A stretch of 64,000 nt of DNA from Chloroflexota bacterium (GTDB taxonomy: Bacteria; Chloroflexota; UBA11872; UBA12225): the NCBI GenBank assembly GCA_030447525.1, contig JAUJOR010000002.1:343931-407930 (forward strand), read 5' to 3'. The notes beneath the pieces are model-generated. The model did not search any database. It had not been told where the DNA came from and saw only the letters and a program-made list of their open reading frames with translations. The position numbers and the translations under genes were made by a program. Position 1 is the first letter of the stretch. Every line of letters begins with the position of its first letter. Below, one piece after another: positions 28,395 to 37,026 of this stretch.

Positions 28395-29422
28395 GGCGCC
28401 AGGTCCCGGCTGGTGCGTACAAACGTGTCCAGGGTGTCCCGGGCGGCGCCGCTGTCGAGGACGTCCGCCGCCAGCTTCACGCCGGCCTTGATGTCCTCCG
28501 CCCCCCCGCTGGCCACCAGAGCGGCGGCTGCGTTCAGGATGACGATGTCTCCCTTCGCGCCCCGCCCACCGTCGTCCCTCTTGCCGGAGAGCACCGCGCG
28601 GATGATCGCGGCGTTAGTGGCGGCGTCGCCCCCGCGGATGTCTTCCGGCCGGCCGGTGCGCAGCCCGAAGGCCTCCGGGTGCACCTCGTACTCCACGATG
28701 GCACCCCCTTGCAAGTCCAGCACGCGTGACGGGCCGGCGATACTGATCTCGTCAAGTCCCTCCAGGCCATGCACCACCAGGGCCCGGCTCGACCCCAGCC
28801 GGCCAAGTGCAGCCGCCAGGCGATCCTGGGCCGCCCGGCAGGCGACGCCGAGCACCTGCGTCCTGGCCCCGGCCGGGTTGGTCAGCGGGCCCAGGACGTT
28901 GAACACCGTGCGAACGCCGATCTCCCGGCGCAGCGGGGCGGCGAACTTCATCGCCGGGTGGTACGCCTGGGCGAACATGAAGCCGATCCCGGCCTGCTCA
29001 ATGCACCGTGCCACCCCTTCTGGACCAAGGTTGATGTTGACCCCTAGCGCTTCCAGGACGTCGGCGCTCCCGCACTGGCTACTCATCCCCCGGTTCCCGT
29101 GCTTGGCCACGGGGCGGCCGGCCGCCGCCACCACCAGGGCCGCCGCCGTCGAGACGTTGAAGCTGCCGCTCCCATCGCCGCCGGTACCGCAGGTGTCCAT
29201 CACCGGGAGATCAGTGGGCACCCGTAGGGCTTTCTGGCGCATCACCTGCGCCATCCCGGCGATCTCCTCTGCCGTCTCCCCCTTGAGGCGCAGGGCCGTG
29301 ACGTAGGCCCCGAACTGGGCCGGAGTTGCCCGTCCTTCCATGATGTCCAGCATCACAGCCGCCGCCTCGTCTTGAGTCAGCGATGCCCCTTCCACCAGCC
29401 TGCCGATGGCCTGCACGATCAT
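28391..29422 (-). CDS. trpD: Anthranilate phosphoribosyltransferase
   Basis: A 343-residue transferase joining anthranilate to PRPP. Diagnostic: the PRPP loop MDTCGTGGDGSGSFNVST, AKHGNRGMSSQCGSADVLEA, MFAQAYHPAMKFAAPLRRE and FNVLGPLTNPAGA. AGGAGGAAC lies 7 bases before the ATG, inside the end of trpG. The gap to trpG is 4 bases. Confidence 0.98.
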   Translation of the reverse strand: MIVQAIGRLVEGASLTQDEAAAVMLDIMEGRATPAQFGAYVTALRLKGETAEEIAGMAQVMRQKALRVPTDLPVMDTCGTGGDGSGSFNVSTAAALVVAAAGRPVAKHGNRGMSSQCGSADVLEALGVNINLGPEGVARCIEQAGIGFMFAQAYHPAMKFAAPLRREIGVRTVFNVLGPLTNPAGARTQVLGVACRAAQDRLAAALGRLGSSRALVVHGLEGLDEISIAGPSRVLDLQGGAIVEYEVHPEAFGLRTGRPEDIRGGDAATNAAIIRAVLSGKRDDGGRGAKGDIVILNAAAALVASGGAEDIKAGVKLAADVLDSGAARDTLDTFVRTSRDLAP

Positions 29423-29426
29423 GGTG

Positions 29427-30011
29427 TCAGTTCCTCCTCTCGCCGCGGGTCATGGCCAGGAAGTTGCACAGGAGGTCTTTCCCGGACGGGGTCATGATCG
29501 ACTCCGGGTGGAACTGCACCCCTTCCACCGGGTACTGCACGTGGCGCAGGCCCATGATCAGGCCCGTGCTCGTCTGCGCCGTGGACACCAGCTCGCCGGG
29601 CAGCGAGTCACGCTCCACAATCAGCGAGTGGTAGCGGATGGCCTGCAGCGGGTTCGGCAGCCCGGCAAACACCCCCTGGCTATCGTGGTAGACGAGCGAC
29701 GTCTTCCCGTGCCGGACCTCTGGAGCCCGCACTACCCGGCCACCAAAGGCCGCTCCAATGCACTGATGCCCCAGGCAGACCCCCAGCATCGGGATGTGCG
29801 GCCCGAGCTCGCGCAGCAGCGACACCGAGATCCCCGCCTGGTCTGGGGAGCACGGCCCCGGCGAGACGACGATCCCCTCTGGACGCTGTGCCGCCACCTC
29901 CCGCACCGAGGCCTGGTCGTTGCGGTACACGGTCACGGCCTCTCCCAGCTCGCCGAGATACTGCACCAGGTTGTACGTAAACGAGTCGTAGTTGTCTATG
30001 ACCACGATCAT
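29427..30011 (-). CDS. trpG: Anthranilate synthase component II (glutamine amidotransferase)
   Basis: A 194-residue class I glutamine amidotransferase supplying ammonia to TrpE; in some bacteria it also serves aminodeoxychorismate synthase. N-terminal NYDSFTYNLVQYLGELG, the nucleophile Cys in MLGVCLGHQCIGAAFGG, and the catalytic His/Glu in GVQFHPESIMTP are present. It lies 85 bases after trpE. Confidence 0.97.
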   Translation of the reverse strand: MIVVIDNYDSFTYNLVQYLGELGEAVTVYRNDQASVREVAAQRPEGIVVSPGPCSPDQAGISVSLLRELGPHIPMLGVCLGHQCIGAAFGGRVVRAPEVRHGKTSLVYHDSQGVFAGLPNPLQAIRYHSLIVERDSLPGELVSTAQTSTGLIMGLRHVQYPVEGVQFHPESIMTPSGKDLLCNFLAMTRGERRN

Positions 30012-30096
30012 GCCCTTGGCTCCTGTGCCGTGATTCCCTGCCGGAGGGGCCCTTTCCGCCCCGCCGGCGGCGTGGTCACGGCGTGTGCCCGGCTGC

Positions 30097-31770
30097 TCAC
30101 TGGGCCACCGCCTCGGTGGCCCCGATCTCAGCCGCCTCTACTTCTTCGGCCACGTCCAGTGCCCGCAACAAGGCCGCCGCCTTGTTAAGGGACTCCTGGT
30201 ACTCGTATTCCGGCTGGGAGTCGGCCACCACTCCGCCCCCGGCCTGGACGTGAGCCAGCCCGTCCTTGATCACCATTGTCCGGATAGTGATGGCCGTGTC
30301 CAGGTTGCCGTCGAAGCTGAAGTAGCCCACCGCCCCGGCGTACGTCCCTCGGCGGCATGGCTCGAGCTCGGCGATGATCTCCATGGCCCGGATCTTTGGC
30401 GCCCCGGACACCGTGCCGGAGGGAAAGCACGAGCGCAAGGCGTCATAGGCGTCCCGGTCGTCTCGCAGCTGTCCCTCCACCTGCGAGACGATGTGCATCA
30501 CGTGGGAGTACTTTTCTATGCCCATCAGGGTGCTTACCTTGACGCTACCGGGCCGGCACACCCGGCCGAGGTCATTCCGCCCCAGGTCGACGAGCATGAT
30601 GTGCTCCGCCCGTTCCTTTTCGTCCGCCAGCAGATCGGCCGCCAGGGCGGCGTCCTCGGCGTCGTCCACGCCTCTCCGGCGCGTCCCGGCGATGGGGCGC
30701 GTCCGCACCACCCCGTCTTCCACCTGCACCAGCATTTCCGGCGAGGCCCCCACGACGTATGTGTCCCCCAGCTGCAAGAAATACATGTATGGGGAGGGAT
30801 TGATCGTCCGCAGGGCCCTATAGACGGAGAAGGGATGGGACGTCAGGCGCCGGGAGAGGCGCTGGCTAGGCACCACCTGGATCACGTCTCCGGCCCGGAT
30901 GTACTCCACGGCGCGCTCCACCACGGCGCCGTACTCGTCCCTGGTGAAGGTGCTGGAAACCAGGTCACCCGCTCCCTCCGCCGTAACGGGCGAGGGAGGG
31001 GAGTCCGCGCCTTCGGACGGCAGGGGGCTCTGCCCCCTGCCGTTCCCCCCACCGACCATCCCCGCGAGTGCATCGTCTCCCCTGGCGCTGTCCCTGGCGG
31101 AGACCGGGACCGGCTCCCGTGGAGGCCGCGCCTCGGGGCCCGCACCCTTGATTCTGTCCACCAGGGAGTCGATGCGTCCCAGCGCCGCCCGGTAGGCTCC
31201 CTCCACATCCCCCCCATGCCCATCCACGTCGGCGTGGGACAAGATGCGCATGCGGTGCTTGACATGATCGAATACCACCAGCGTGTCGGCCAGCATCAGC
31301 ACGGCATCGGGGAGACCCAGGTCGTCCCGCTCCGGCGCGGGCAAACGCTCGAAGTACCGTACGCACTCGTACGCCAGGTAGCCCACCGCACCACCCTGGA
31401 AGCGGGGCATATCCGGGAGGGGCACTGGACGGTAGGGGGCCAGCAGCCCTTTGATCAGCTCCAGCGGGTTGGCAAAGCTATGCTCCGTCGTCTCACCCCC
31501 TGCCTCCTCCACGCGGGCGGCGCCGTCACGCAACGTGGCCGTGAGTCGAGGCTCGGTGCCGATAAAGGAGTAGCGCGCCAGGCGCTCCCCACCTTCAACG
31601 CTCTCCAGGAGAAAGGAGTACGGGCCACGGGCAATCTTGCGATACACCGAGACCGGTGTCTCGGTGTCCGCCAGCACCTCCCGGTACACCGGGATCAGGT
31701 TTCCCCGCTCCACCAGCCGCCGGGCGGCGTCGAGGCTCGGGTACGTCTTACCGAATGTTGCGCCGGCCAT
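30097..31770 (-). CDS. trpE: Anthranilate synthase component I
   Basis: A 557-residue chorismate-utilising enzyme forming anthranilate. Seen: PVSVYRKIARGPYSFLLESV near the N-terminus (Trp-binding region), HIMLVDLGRNDLGRVCRPGS, LRSCFPSGTVSGAPKIRAME and VQAGGGVVADSQPEYEYQES. A low-complexity insertion of about 60 residues (near residues 215-275) sits between the N-terminal and catalytic halves. ATG 31770 is chosen because GGGAG lies 8 bases upstream and the protein then starts in normal family register. It is the first gene after the T-box leader. Confidence 0.97.
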   Translation of the reverse strand: MAGATFGKTYPSLDAARRLVERGNLIPVYREVLADTETPVSVYRKIARGPYSFLLESVEGGERLARYSFIGTEPRLTATLRDGAARVEEAGGETTEHSFANPLELIKGLLAPYRPVPLPDMPRFQGGAVGYLAYECVRYFERLPAPERDDLGLPDAVLMLADTLVVFDHVKHRMRILSHADVDGHGGDVEGAYRAALGRIDSLVDRIKGAGPEARPPREPVPVSARDSARGDDALAGMVGGGNGRGQSPLPSEGADSPPSPVTAEGAGDLVSSTFTRDEYGAVVERAVEYIRAGDVIQVVPSQRLSRRLTSHPFSVYRALRTINPSPYMYFLQLGDTYVVGASPEMLVQVEDGVVRTRPIAGTRRRGVDDAEDAALAADLLADEKERAEHIMLVDLGRNDLGRVCRPGSVKVSTLMGIEKYSHVMHIVSQVEGQLRDDRDAYDALRSCFPSGTVSGAPKIRAMEIIAELEPCRRGTYAGAVGYFSFDGNLDTAITIRTMVIKDGLAHVQAGGGVVADSQPEYEYQESLNKAAALLRALDVAEEVEAAEIGATEAVAQ

Positions 31771-31840
31771 GTCCACTACTCCCCTACCACCCCATGTCCA
31801 TTGCACCGGCATGCCGGCGAGGCGCATGCTCGGAGACAAC

Positions 31841-31873
31841 AAAAAAACCTCCCGTCCCCCAGGGACGAGAGGT
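31841..31873 (-). terminator. Terminator of the trp T-box
   Basis: ACCTCTCGTCCC (31873-31862) pairs with GGGACGGGAGGT (31858-31847) over 12 pairs with one wobble. Seven T residues follow (31847-31841). It ends the leader about 70 bases before trpE. Confidence 0.92.
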
Positions 31874-32209
31874 TGATGTCAACTTCCCGCGATGCCACCC
31901 CACTTGACCCGCCCGCCCGGCGCTCTCGCGCCGCCCGCGCGCGTCCACTCTTGCAGGTACGGACCCACAGGGGGCCTTATACCTGCTGCCCGAATAACGG
32001 TGGCAGCTTCCGGATCACTTACTTAGCGTCTCCGTAGACGGGAGACGCTGTTCGGGTCACAGCTCCCAGGTCCATTCGGTCCTGGCTTCGCCACCGGGCT
32101 CGCACCAGCCCCCGGCTCTCTGTAGGCTCCGCCGCCTTGGACGTACTAGTCCTGTTCGACGCCGACTTGGTTATCTCGTTGTCCGGCGGCCTCTTTGGAG
32201 ACCAACCTT
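31841..32209 (-). promoter_or_regulatory. T-box riboswitch (tRNA-Trp responsive) of the trp operon
   Basis: The minus-strand leader ends with the T-box core GGGTGGCATCGCG (31900-31888), followed by an intrinsic terminator. The bulge reads TGGC (31897-31894). Its fourth base, C, would pair with discriminator G73, as found in bacterial tRNA-Trp. A TGG flanked as GAATGGA (32076-32071) about 175 bases upstream is the best specifier candidate. Other structure is visible: a perfect 10-base-pair hairpin (AGCGTCTCCG/CGGAGACGCT, about 32049-32026) and a GCAGGTA/TACCTGC stem (about 31986-31953). Uncharged tRNA-Trp would stabilise the antiterminator and switch on trpEGDCF-trpS-BA. Confidence 0.88.
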
Positions 32210-32215
32210 GCTCGG

Positions 32216-32244
32216 AGTATAGGGCGGCACCGGCCGGCTGTCAA
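32216..32244 (-). promoter_or_regulatory. Promoter of the trp operon
   Basis: On the minus strand TTGACA (32244-32239), exactly 17 bases, TATACT (32221-32216): consensus -35 and near-consensus -10. It predicts a leader of about 440 bases before trpE. Confidence 0.88.
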
Positions 32245-32377
32245 TCGGACGAGCCGGCCCTCGCCCGGTGCCCGAGGGCCGGCTCGTGCAAACCGGGGGA
32301 GGTTGTCCCATCGAAGCAAGAGTAGCGCCTTGGCTCCCCTGCAGCGTACAGTCGCGATGCGGGCAGAGGGAGGCCGC

Positions 32378-33343
32378 ATGACCGAGCTACGAATCGGGTT
32401 CATAGGAGTTGGCGGCATCGCGCAGGAGCACTTGCGGAACCTGCGCCAGATCGGAGGGGCGCGGGTGGCGGTTGTGTGCGACGTCGACCGGCAGCGGGCG
32501 GAGCTGGTGGCCGGGGAGTGGGGGGCGCGCTCCTATGCGGAGTACGAGCCGATGCTCGACCGGGAGGAGCTCGACGCGCTATACATTTGCGTCCCCCCCT
32601 TCGCCCACGTGGGCCAGGAACTGGTCGCCGCCGAGCGCCGCATCCCCTTTCTCGTGGAGAAGCCGATAGAAGTCGGCACAGCCTATGCCGAGCGAGTCGC
32701 CGCCGCCGTGCGGGGGAGCGGGCTGACAACGTCTGTGGGCTACCACTGGCGGTACTTTGCCAGTGTGGAGCGGGCGCGCGAGCTGATCGGTGACCGCACC
32801 GTGGGGATGGCCTTGGGGTACTGGATGGACTCCATGCCCCCGCCGCTGTGGTGGCGCCAGCGTCACCTCTCTGGTGGCCAGTTCGTCGAACAAGCGACGC
32901 ACGTGGTGGACCTGGCGCGCTATCTCATCGGGGACATCGTCCAGGTGTACGCCGAGATGGCCACGCGCGTCCTTGGCGAGGTGGACGACTTCACCATCCC
33001 CGACGTAGGCACCGTCACGGTCAGGTTCGCCAGCGGGGCGGTGGGGACGTTTAGCAACGCCTGCATCGGCGCCCCCGGGCCCATCGCGTTGCACCTCTAC
33101 CTGAAGGACCTGACCTTGGAGGTTGGAGGGCACCTAACGGTGCGCAGCCGCGAGGACGTCCAGGAGCACCACGAGCACCCTAATGCCTACCAGGCCGAAG
33201 ACGAGGCCTTCCTGCATGCCGTGCGCACCGGCGACACCTCACGCATCCGATCGCCGTACGGCGATGCGCTCAAGACGCAGCGAGTGTGCGTCGCAGCCAA
33301 CCATTCGGCCGAGACAGGACAGCCGGTGCGATTGACGCCATAG
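32378..33343 (+). CDS. Gfo/Idh/MocA family oxidoreductase
   Basis: A 321-residue NAD(P)-dependent sugar or inositol dehydrogenase-type protein. The Rossmann domain has RIGFIGVGGIAQEHLRNL and CDVDRQRAELVA; the family EKP motif is in PFLVEKPIEVG. The C-terminal alpha/beta domain shows GGQFVEQATHVVDLARYL, with the conserved catalytic-region His. Substrate unknown. GGGAGG lies 4 bases before ATG 32378. It is divergent from the trp operon, and glycosyltransferases downstream suggest sugar metabolism. Confidence 0.87.
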   Translation: MTELRIGFIGVGGIAQEHLRNLRQIGGARVAVVCDVDRQRAELVAGEWGARSYAEYEPMLDREELDALYICVPPFAHVGQELVAAERRIPFLVEKPIEVGTAYAERVAAAVRGSGLTTSVGYHWRYFASVERARELIGDRTVGMALGYWMDSMPPPLWWRQRHLSGGQFVEQATHVVDLARYLIGDIVQVYAEMATRVLGEVDDFTIPDVGTVTVRFASGAVGTFSNACIGAPGPIALHLYLKDLTLEVGGHLTVRSREDVQEHHEHPNAYQAEDEAFLHAVRTGDTSRIRSPYGDALKTQRVCVAANHSAETGQPVRLTP

Positions 33344-33661
33344 GATGCCACCGAAGTGGAGGGGGCCTGTAGGGCACAGTCGCTGCCAGACTGGCCCGAT
33401 GCGCGGCGCAGGGACTGGATCGCCGCTTAGTCAGCCGCTCAAGCCGGCGCGTGGTTCCCCCCCTTGGGACGGGCCAGCCGTCCAACTCAAGGACCGGCAC
33501 AGATGTTGCTTGGCCATACCTGCGTCGGGCGCGGGCACGTTTCGGGGGCAGCTCCTGACCAACGGCGTCCGCCAGCACCTAGAAAAACCAGGAGGGCAGG
33601 GAAGCGTCAGCGGATGTCGGCGGGAGTGCAGCTCCGCGCCATCCGTGCCGGGATGAGGTGA
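33344..33661. other. Intergenic region, no gene identified
   Basis: About 318 bases between the oxidoreductase and the broken glycosyltransferase. No frame looks like a protein, and no RNA-like structure or promoter stands out. It borders the rearranged region that follows, so it may contain decayed coding sequence, but I cannot show this. Confidence 0.3.
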
Positions 33662-33665
33662 ATGC

Positions 33666-34395
33666 GTGTTGGAAGCTGGTTCCAGCCTTGCAACCGACGT
33701 AGACAAGAGTGCATCGGCGGCCTGGCTGCCTGGCGTGCAGCTTCCAGAGAGTCGGTTCGAGCGCGCCTTGCGGATCGTGCACTTCACCGACAGTCTAGAC
33801 CCCAGCGGCGTCGGCGAGCATATTGTCCTCCTGGCGCGGGAACTTGCAGAGCGGGGCCACACTCAGACACTGGTGTGTCCTGACGTGCCGGGGACCCGCG
33901 CGCTCATCGAGCGCTGCGCTGCACTCGGCATGGGCCTGCGGCCCCTGTTCGTGCGCTGCGCTTCGGACACCGCGGACTACGCACGCCTGGTTCGGCTGCT
34001 CCGGCAGGGCGGCTACGACCTCTTCCACAACCATGCAGGCATTACCTGGGAGGGCTGCTGGGGGAGCTTCGCCGCCGCTGATGCCCGCGTGCCGGTGGTC
34101 TGCACGGAGCACCTCCCGTACCTGATCCGCGAGCCCGAGCAGCGCGTCCTCAAAGCCAGGGCGGTAAGGGATACAGTCCGCACCATCGCCGTGTCCGCCG
34201 GTGTGGCGCGAACGCTGATCCACAGCGGAGTCTTTGCTGCGGGGCGCGTGCGGGTGGTGTGGAACGGCATCGATGTGGCGCGTTTCTCTCCGCGCCGGCA
34301 ATCCGAGCTGCGGACGGCGCTACTGGGGATCGATGTGACCACGCCGCTGGTGCTGTGCGTGGCGCGCCTCACGCCACAGAAAGGGCATGCCCTGC
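33666..34395 (+). pseudogene. Glycosyltransferase family 4, N-terminal fragment (C-terminal domain lost)
   Basis: The first about 240 codons match a GT4 protein: IVHFTDSLDPSGVGEHIVLL, DLFHNHAGITWEGCWGS, VPVVCTEHLPYLI, TIAVSAGVARTLI, VVWNGIDVARFSPR and the opening of the donor domain LVLCVARLTPQKGHALLLE. At about 34395 the similarity stops abruptly. The frame stays open to 34976 but encodes Arg/Gly-rich nonsense, while a neighbouring frame encodes part of a dehydrogenase. The donor-sugar site is therefore missing. GTG 33666 has GAGGTGA 4 bases upstream. A deletion joining two genes is the simplest explanation; an assembly error is possible. Confidence 0.72.
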
Positions 34396-35163
34396 TGCTC
34401 GAGGGCGCAGATGGGGCCGGTGTGCGCCAACGCGATCCTGCACGCGGACGAGGACGAGTGTGGCACAGGGGCCGTTCGGTTCGGCTGCGGTGTGGAGGGT
34501 CGCTGCGTGATGGTCTTCGGAAGTGGCGTCATCGGCTTGATGACGGCCATGATGGCCCGCTGGTGCGGCGCGGCCGAGGTAGCGGTGGCCGACGCCGGAG
34601 CGGGACGGCTGGAGGCGGCGCGCGCCCTCGGCTTCCTGACGGTGGACAACTCGGCTGCGGAGCCGGCAGCCTGGACTTAAGGACGCTGGGGCACAGGGCC
34701 CGACGGGGACCGGGGCGCCGACCTAGTGTTCCAGTGTCGGGCGCAGCACACGGCATTGTCACAGGCGCTGGACTGCCTGCGCCCGCAGGGCGCGGCCATA
34801 GACCTGGCCTTCTACCAAGGCGGCTCGCCCGACCTCTGCCTTGGCGAGGCTTTCCACCACAGCGGGCTGCGCCACATCGCGGCCCAGATCTCCCGCGTGC
34901 CTCGCCGCCTGCAGCACGCCTGGAATCGGCGCCGGCTGAGCGAGGTGACCCTGCGGTTCCTCGTGGACTGTGGTGACGAGATAAAGCGGTACCTGCTCAC
35001 GGATGTGGTGCCCCTGGCGTCGGCACAGCAGGTCTTCGAGGACATCGCGTCCAAGCGGGCGCAACCACTCCAGGTGGTCTTTTGCGCCGATGAGCGGGAC
35101 GTCAGCCTGGCCGGACGGTGGGGTGCGCCTGCACCAGTCCCCGCGTCAGGGGCGCCGGCGTGA
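34396..35163 (+). pseudogene. Medium-chain (zinc-type) alcohol dehydrogenase fragment with in-frame stop
   Basis: Starting immediately after the glycosyltransferase break, in the +1 frame relative to it, the sequence encodes the nucleotide-binding half of a medium-chain dehydrogenase: MGPVCANAILHADEDE, VMVFGSGVIGLMTAMMARWC, VAVADAGAGRLEAARALGF. A TAA at 34678-34680 interrupts it. The same frame then continues as GADLVFQCRAQHTALSQALD, LRPQGAAIDLAFYQGG and VVPLASAQQVFEDIASKRAQ to a TGA at 35161-35163. The GroES-like N-terminal half with the zinc ligands is absent. TAA rules out selenocysteine. The remnant cannot be a working enzyme. Confidence 0.72.
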
Positions 35164-36329
35164 CTGTGCCGTCCCCCACGCGTGTGCTCTTCGTGTTCGA
35201 CTGGCTGGTCATCGGTGGGGAGGAGACTGAGGTGCGCCTCCTGGCGCGCACCCTCGATCCACAGCGTTACCAGATTTACGTCCTGGCCTGCTTCACCAAC
35301 GGGCGTATGACGGCGCTATCCGCGAACGGGCTGCGGGCTATGGGCGTCCCGCTGGACACAACCTGCTACGAGCTGGGCGACCTCGCGCGCGCCAGGTACA
35401 TCGCCGACCGCATACGGCGGGAGCGGTTCCAGATCGTCGTCGCTTGCCAGGGTGTGCAGCACCCACAACGCGCGCTGCAGCTCCTGGCACCGGAGGAGCG
35501 TCCCGCGCTGGTGGAACACGGCGGTATCGTCTCCGAGGTGTACCGGAACCCGAAGAATCTCACCACGGCGTACGTCGGCGTCAGCCGCAACATCGTGGAG
35601 GCCGCCGTGGGGGCGATGTCCGACTCCTCTCAGGTGCACCTGATTCCGAGCATGGTGCACCTGGAGGAGTTCGAGGGGCACGATCGCTCCGCCGTGCGCG
35701 CTGAGCTGGGGCTGCGGCGGGAGCACCGCGTCGCCGGCTGGGTCGGCCGGCTGGACCGCAAGAAGCGGGCCCAAGACTTCATCGAAGCGGCGGCTTTGCT
35801 ACGCGCCCGGGTACCCCTGGCACGCTTCCTCGTGGTGGGTGGAGCGGATGCCTTCATGCCGGAGTACGAGCTCGACCTCAAGGCCCTGGCCCGAGCCCGT
35901 GGCCTGGATGACGCGCTGGTTTTCACCGGAGACCGCACCGACGTCCCTCGTCTGCTGGCCGCCATGGACGCGTACGCCTGGCTCTCCCGCGGTGAGGGAA
36001 TGCCCCACGTCGTGCTGGAGGCGGGGGCGGCGCGTCTGCCGGTGGTAGCCACGGCTGACGGCGGTACGCCCGAGGTGATCGAAGACGGGGAGTCCGGGCT
36101 GATCGTGCCGCACGAATCCCCGTCGGCCGTGGCCGCGGCCTTGGAGCAGGTGCTTACCAACCGCCGGCTGGCCAAGCGCCTGGGTGGCAACCTCCGGCGC
36201 ATCGTCGAAGAGCGCTACGCCACGAGCGTCGTGTGGCGGCAGTGGGTGACGCTCTTTGACGAGCTCGTCTGTGCCCGGCGCCAGTCCCCCACCGCTGCCC
36301 TCTGGCGCCGCAGCGCTGTGCGCCCTTGA
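35160..36329 (+). CDS. Glycosyltransferase family 4
   Basis: A 389-residue GT-B glycosyltransferase. N-terminal domain: VLFVFDWLVIGGEETEVRLL. C-terminal donor domain: VAGWVGRLDRKKRAQDFIEA, FLVVGGADAF, VFTGDRTDVPRLLAAMDAYA and the E-x7-E segment GEGMPHVVLEAGAARLPVVA, then TADGGTPEVIEDGESGLIVP. GTG 35160 overlaps the last codons of the dehydrogenase remnant (GTGA), so the two were once a coupled operon. Acceptor unknown. Confidence 0.87.
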   Translation: MTVPSPTRVLFVFDWLVIGGEETEVRLLARTLDPQRYQIYVLACFTNGRMTALSANGLRAMGVPLDTTCYELGDLARARYIADRIRRERFQIVVACQGVQHPQRALQLLAPEERPALVEHGGIVSEVYRNPKNLTTAYVGVSRNIVEAAVGAMSDSSQVHLIPSMVHLEEFEGHDRSAVRAELGLRREHRVAGWVGRLDRKKRAQDFIEAAALLRARVPLARFLVVGGADAFMPEYELDLKALARARGLDDALVFTGDRTDVPRLLAAMDAYAWLSRGEGMPHVVLEAGAARLPVVATADGGTPEVIEDGESGLIVPHESPSAVAAALEQVLTNRRLAKRLGGNLRRIVEERYATSVVWRQWVTLFDELVCARRQSPTAALWRRSAVRP

Positions 36330-36330
36330 C

Positions 36331-36360
36331 CGGGCGTACGGCGCGCGGGCGTACGGCGCG
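36331..36360. repeat. Tandem 15-base duplication
   Basis: CGGGCGTACGGCGCG occurs twice in direct succession (36331-36345 and 36346-36360), beginning just after the glycosyltransferase stop codon. Confidence 0.85.
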
Positions 36361-36389
36361 CCCGCGTTGAGGCCAGTACAATGTCCGCC

Positions 36390-37001
36390 ATGCCAGTAAC
36401 TCGACACAGATCGCTCGAGCGGCGCCGGCTGGGCCAGAGTCTGTTGGTGACCACGGCCACGCTGATGTCCCTAGCCGGTCTCCCGCCGGCGATCGCCTGG
36501 GCGCAGCCCCCCCTGACGGAGGGGGTGACGGCCGCTTCCCAGACGGCACCGGACGTTGCCCCGGTGCCTGAAGCCCCGCCGGACATTGGCCCTTTAGAGC
36601 TGCTGATGCTGTCCTTGGTAAACGGGGCCCGGATCGGCGCCGAGCTCCCTCCCCTGAAGTGGGACGGCGCGATGGCCGAGGCCGCCCGGCAGCACGCGCG
36701 GGACATGATGACCCGTGGCGTAGTCAGCCACAGCGGCGCTGACGGCTCCACCCCCCAGCAGCGCCTGCGCCGGGCAGGGGTGGAGTTCCGCTTCGGCTCG
36801 GAGAACATCTGGACCTACTGGGGCAAGGTGCCGGAAGAAGGTCCGCGGACGATGCACGCGGCGATGATGGCCGAGCCCTTCCGGCCGGGCTTGTGGAACC
36901 ACATCGGCAACATCCTCTACGCCGGGTACAAGCGCATCGGTATCGGCATCGTTACGGCGCCGCGCGGGGTGCAGTACCTCAGCGAGAAGTTCGCCGACTA
37001 G
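36390..37001 (+). CDS. Secreted CAP (SCP/PR1-like) domain protein
   Basis: About 203 residues. A signal peptide (RRRLGQSLLVTTATLMSLAG, cleavage after AWA, about residue 34) is followed by a Pro-rich spacer and a CAP domain. Seen: LLMLSLVNGARIGAELPPL, the first conserved His in AARQHARDMM, SHSGADGSTPQQRLRRAG, and GSENIWTYWG. Bacterial CAP proteins are exported and poorly understood. ATG 36390 is preferred over ATG 36381 because a TACAAT box (36377-36382) overlaps the latter, leaving the 36390 start 7 bases after the -10. It sits next to a sortase but has no visible sorting signal. Confidence 0.82.
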   Translation: MPVTRHRSLERRRLGQSLLVTTATLMSLAGLPPAIAWAQPPLTEGVTAASQTAPDVAPVPEAPPDIGPLELLMLSLVNGARIGAELPPLKWDGAMAEAARQHARDMMTRGVVSHSGADGSTPQQRLRRAGVEFRFGSENIWTYWGKVPEEGPRTMHAAMMAEPFRPGLWNHIGNILYAGYKRIGIGIVTAPRGVQYLSEKFAD

Positions 37002-37026
37002 TTCGCTGATGAAGGGCCGGCGTCCA

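Noticed and set aside
30085..32037. A 650-codon plus-strand open frame opposite trpE and the T-box
   Set aside because: It is the mirror of trpE codons and runs through the T-box and terminator. No domain-like segments.
34678..34680. Recoding (selenocysteine or programmed frameshift) at the stop in the dehydrogenase remnant
   Set aside because: The codon is TAA, not TGA. No slippery sequence is seen, and the protein already lacks its N-terminal half, so decay is simpler.
34396..34976. The open continuation of the glycosyltransferase frame past the break
   Set aside because: The residues are Arg/Gly/Pro-rich nonsense, while another frame over the same bases encodes a recognisable dehydrogenase. 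It is not a real C-terminal domain.
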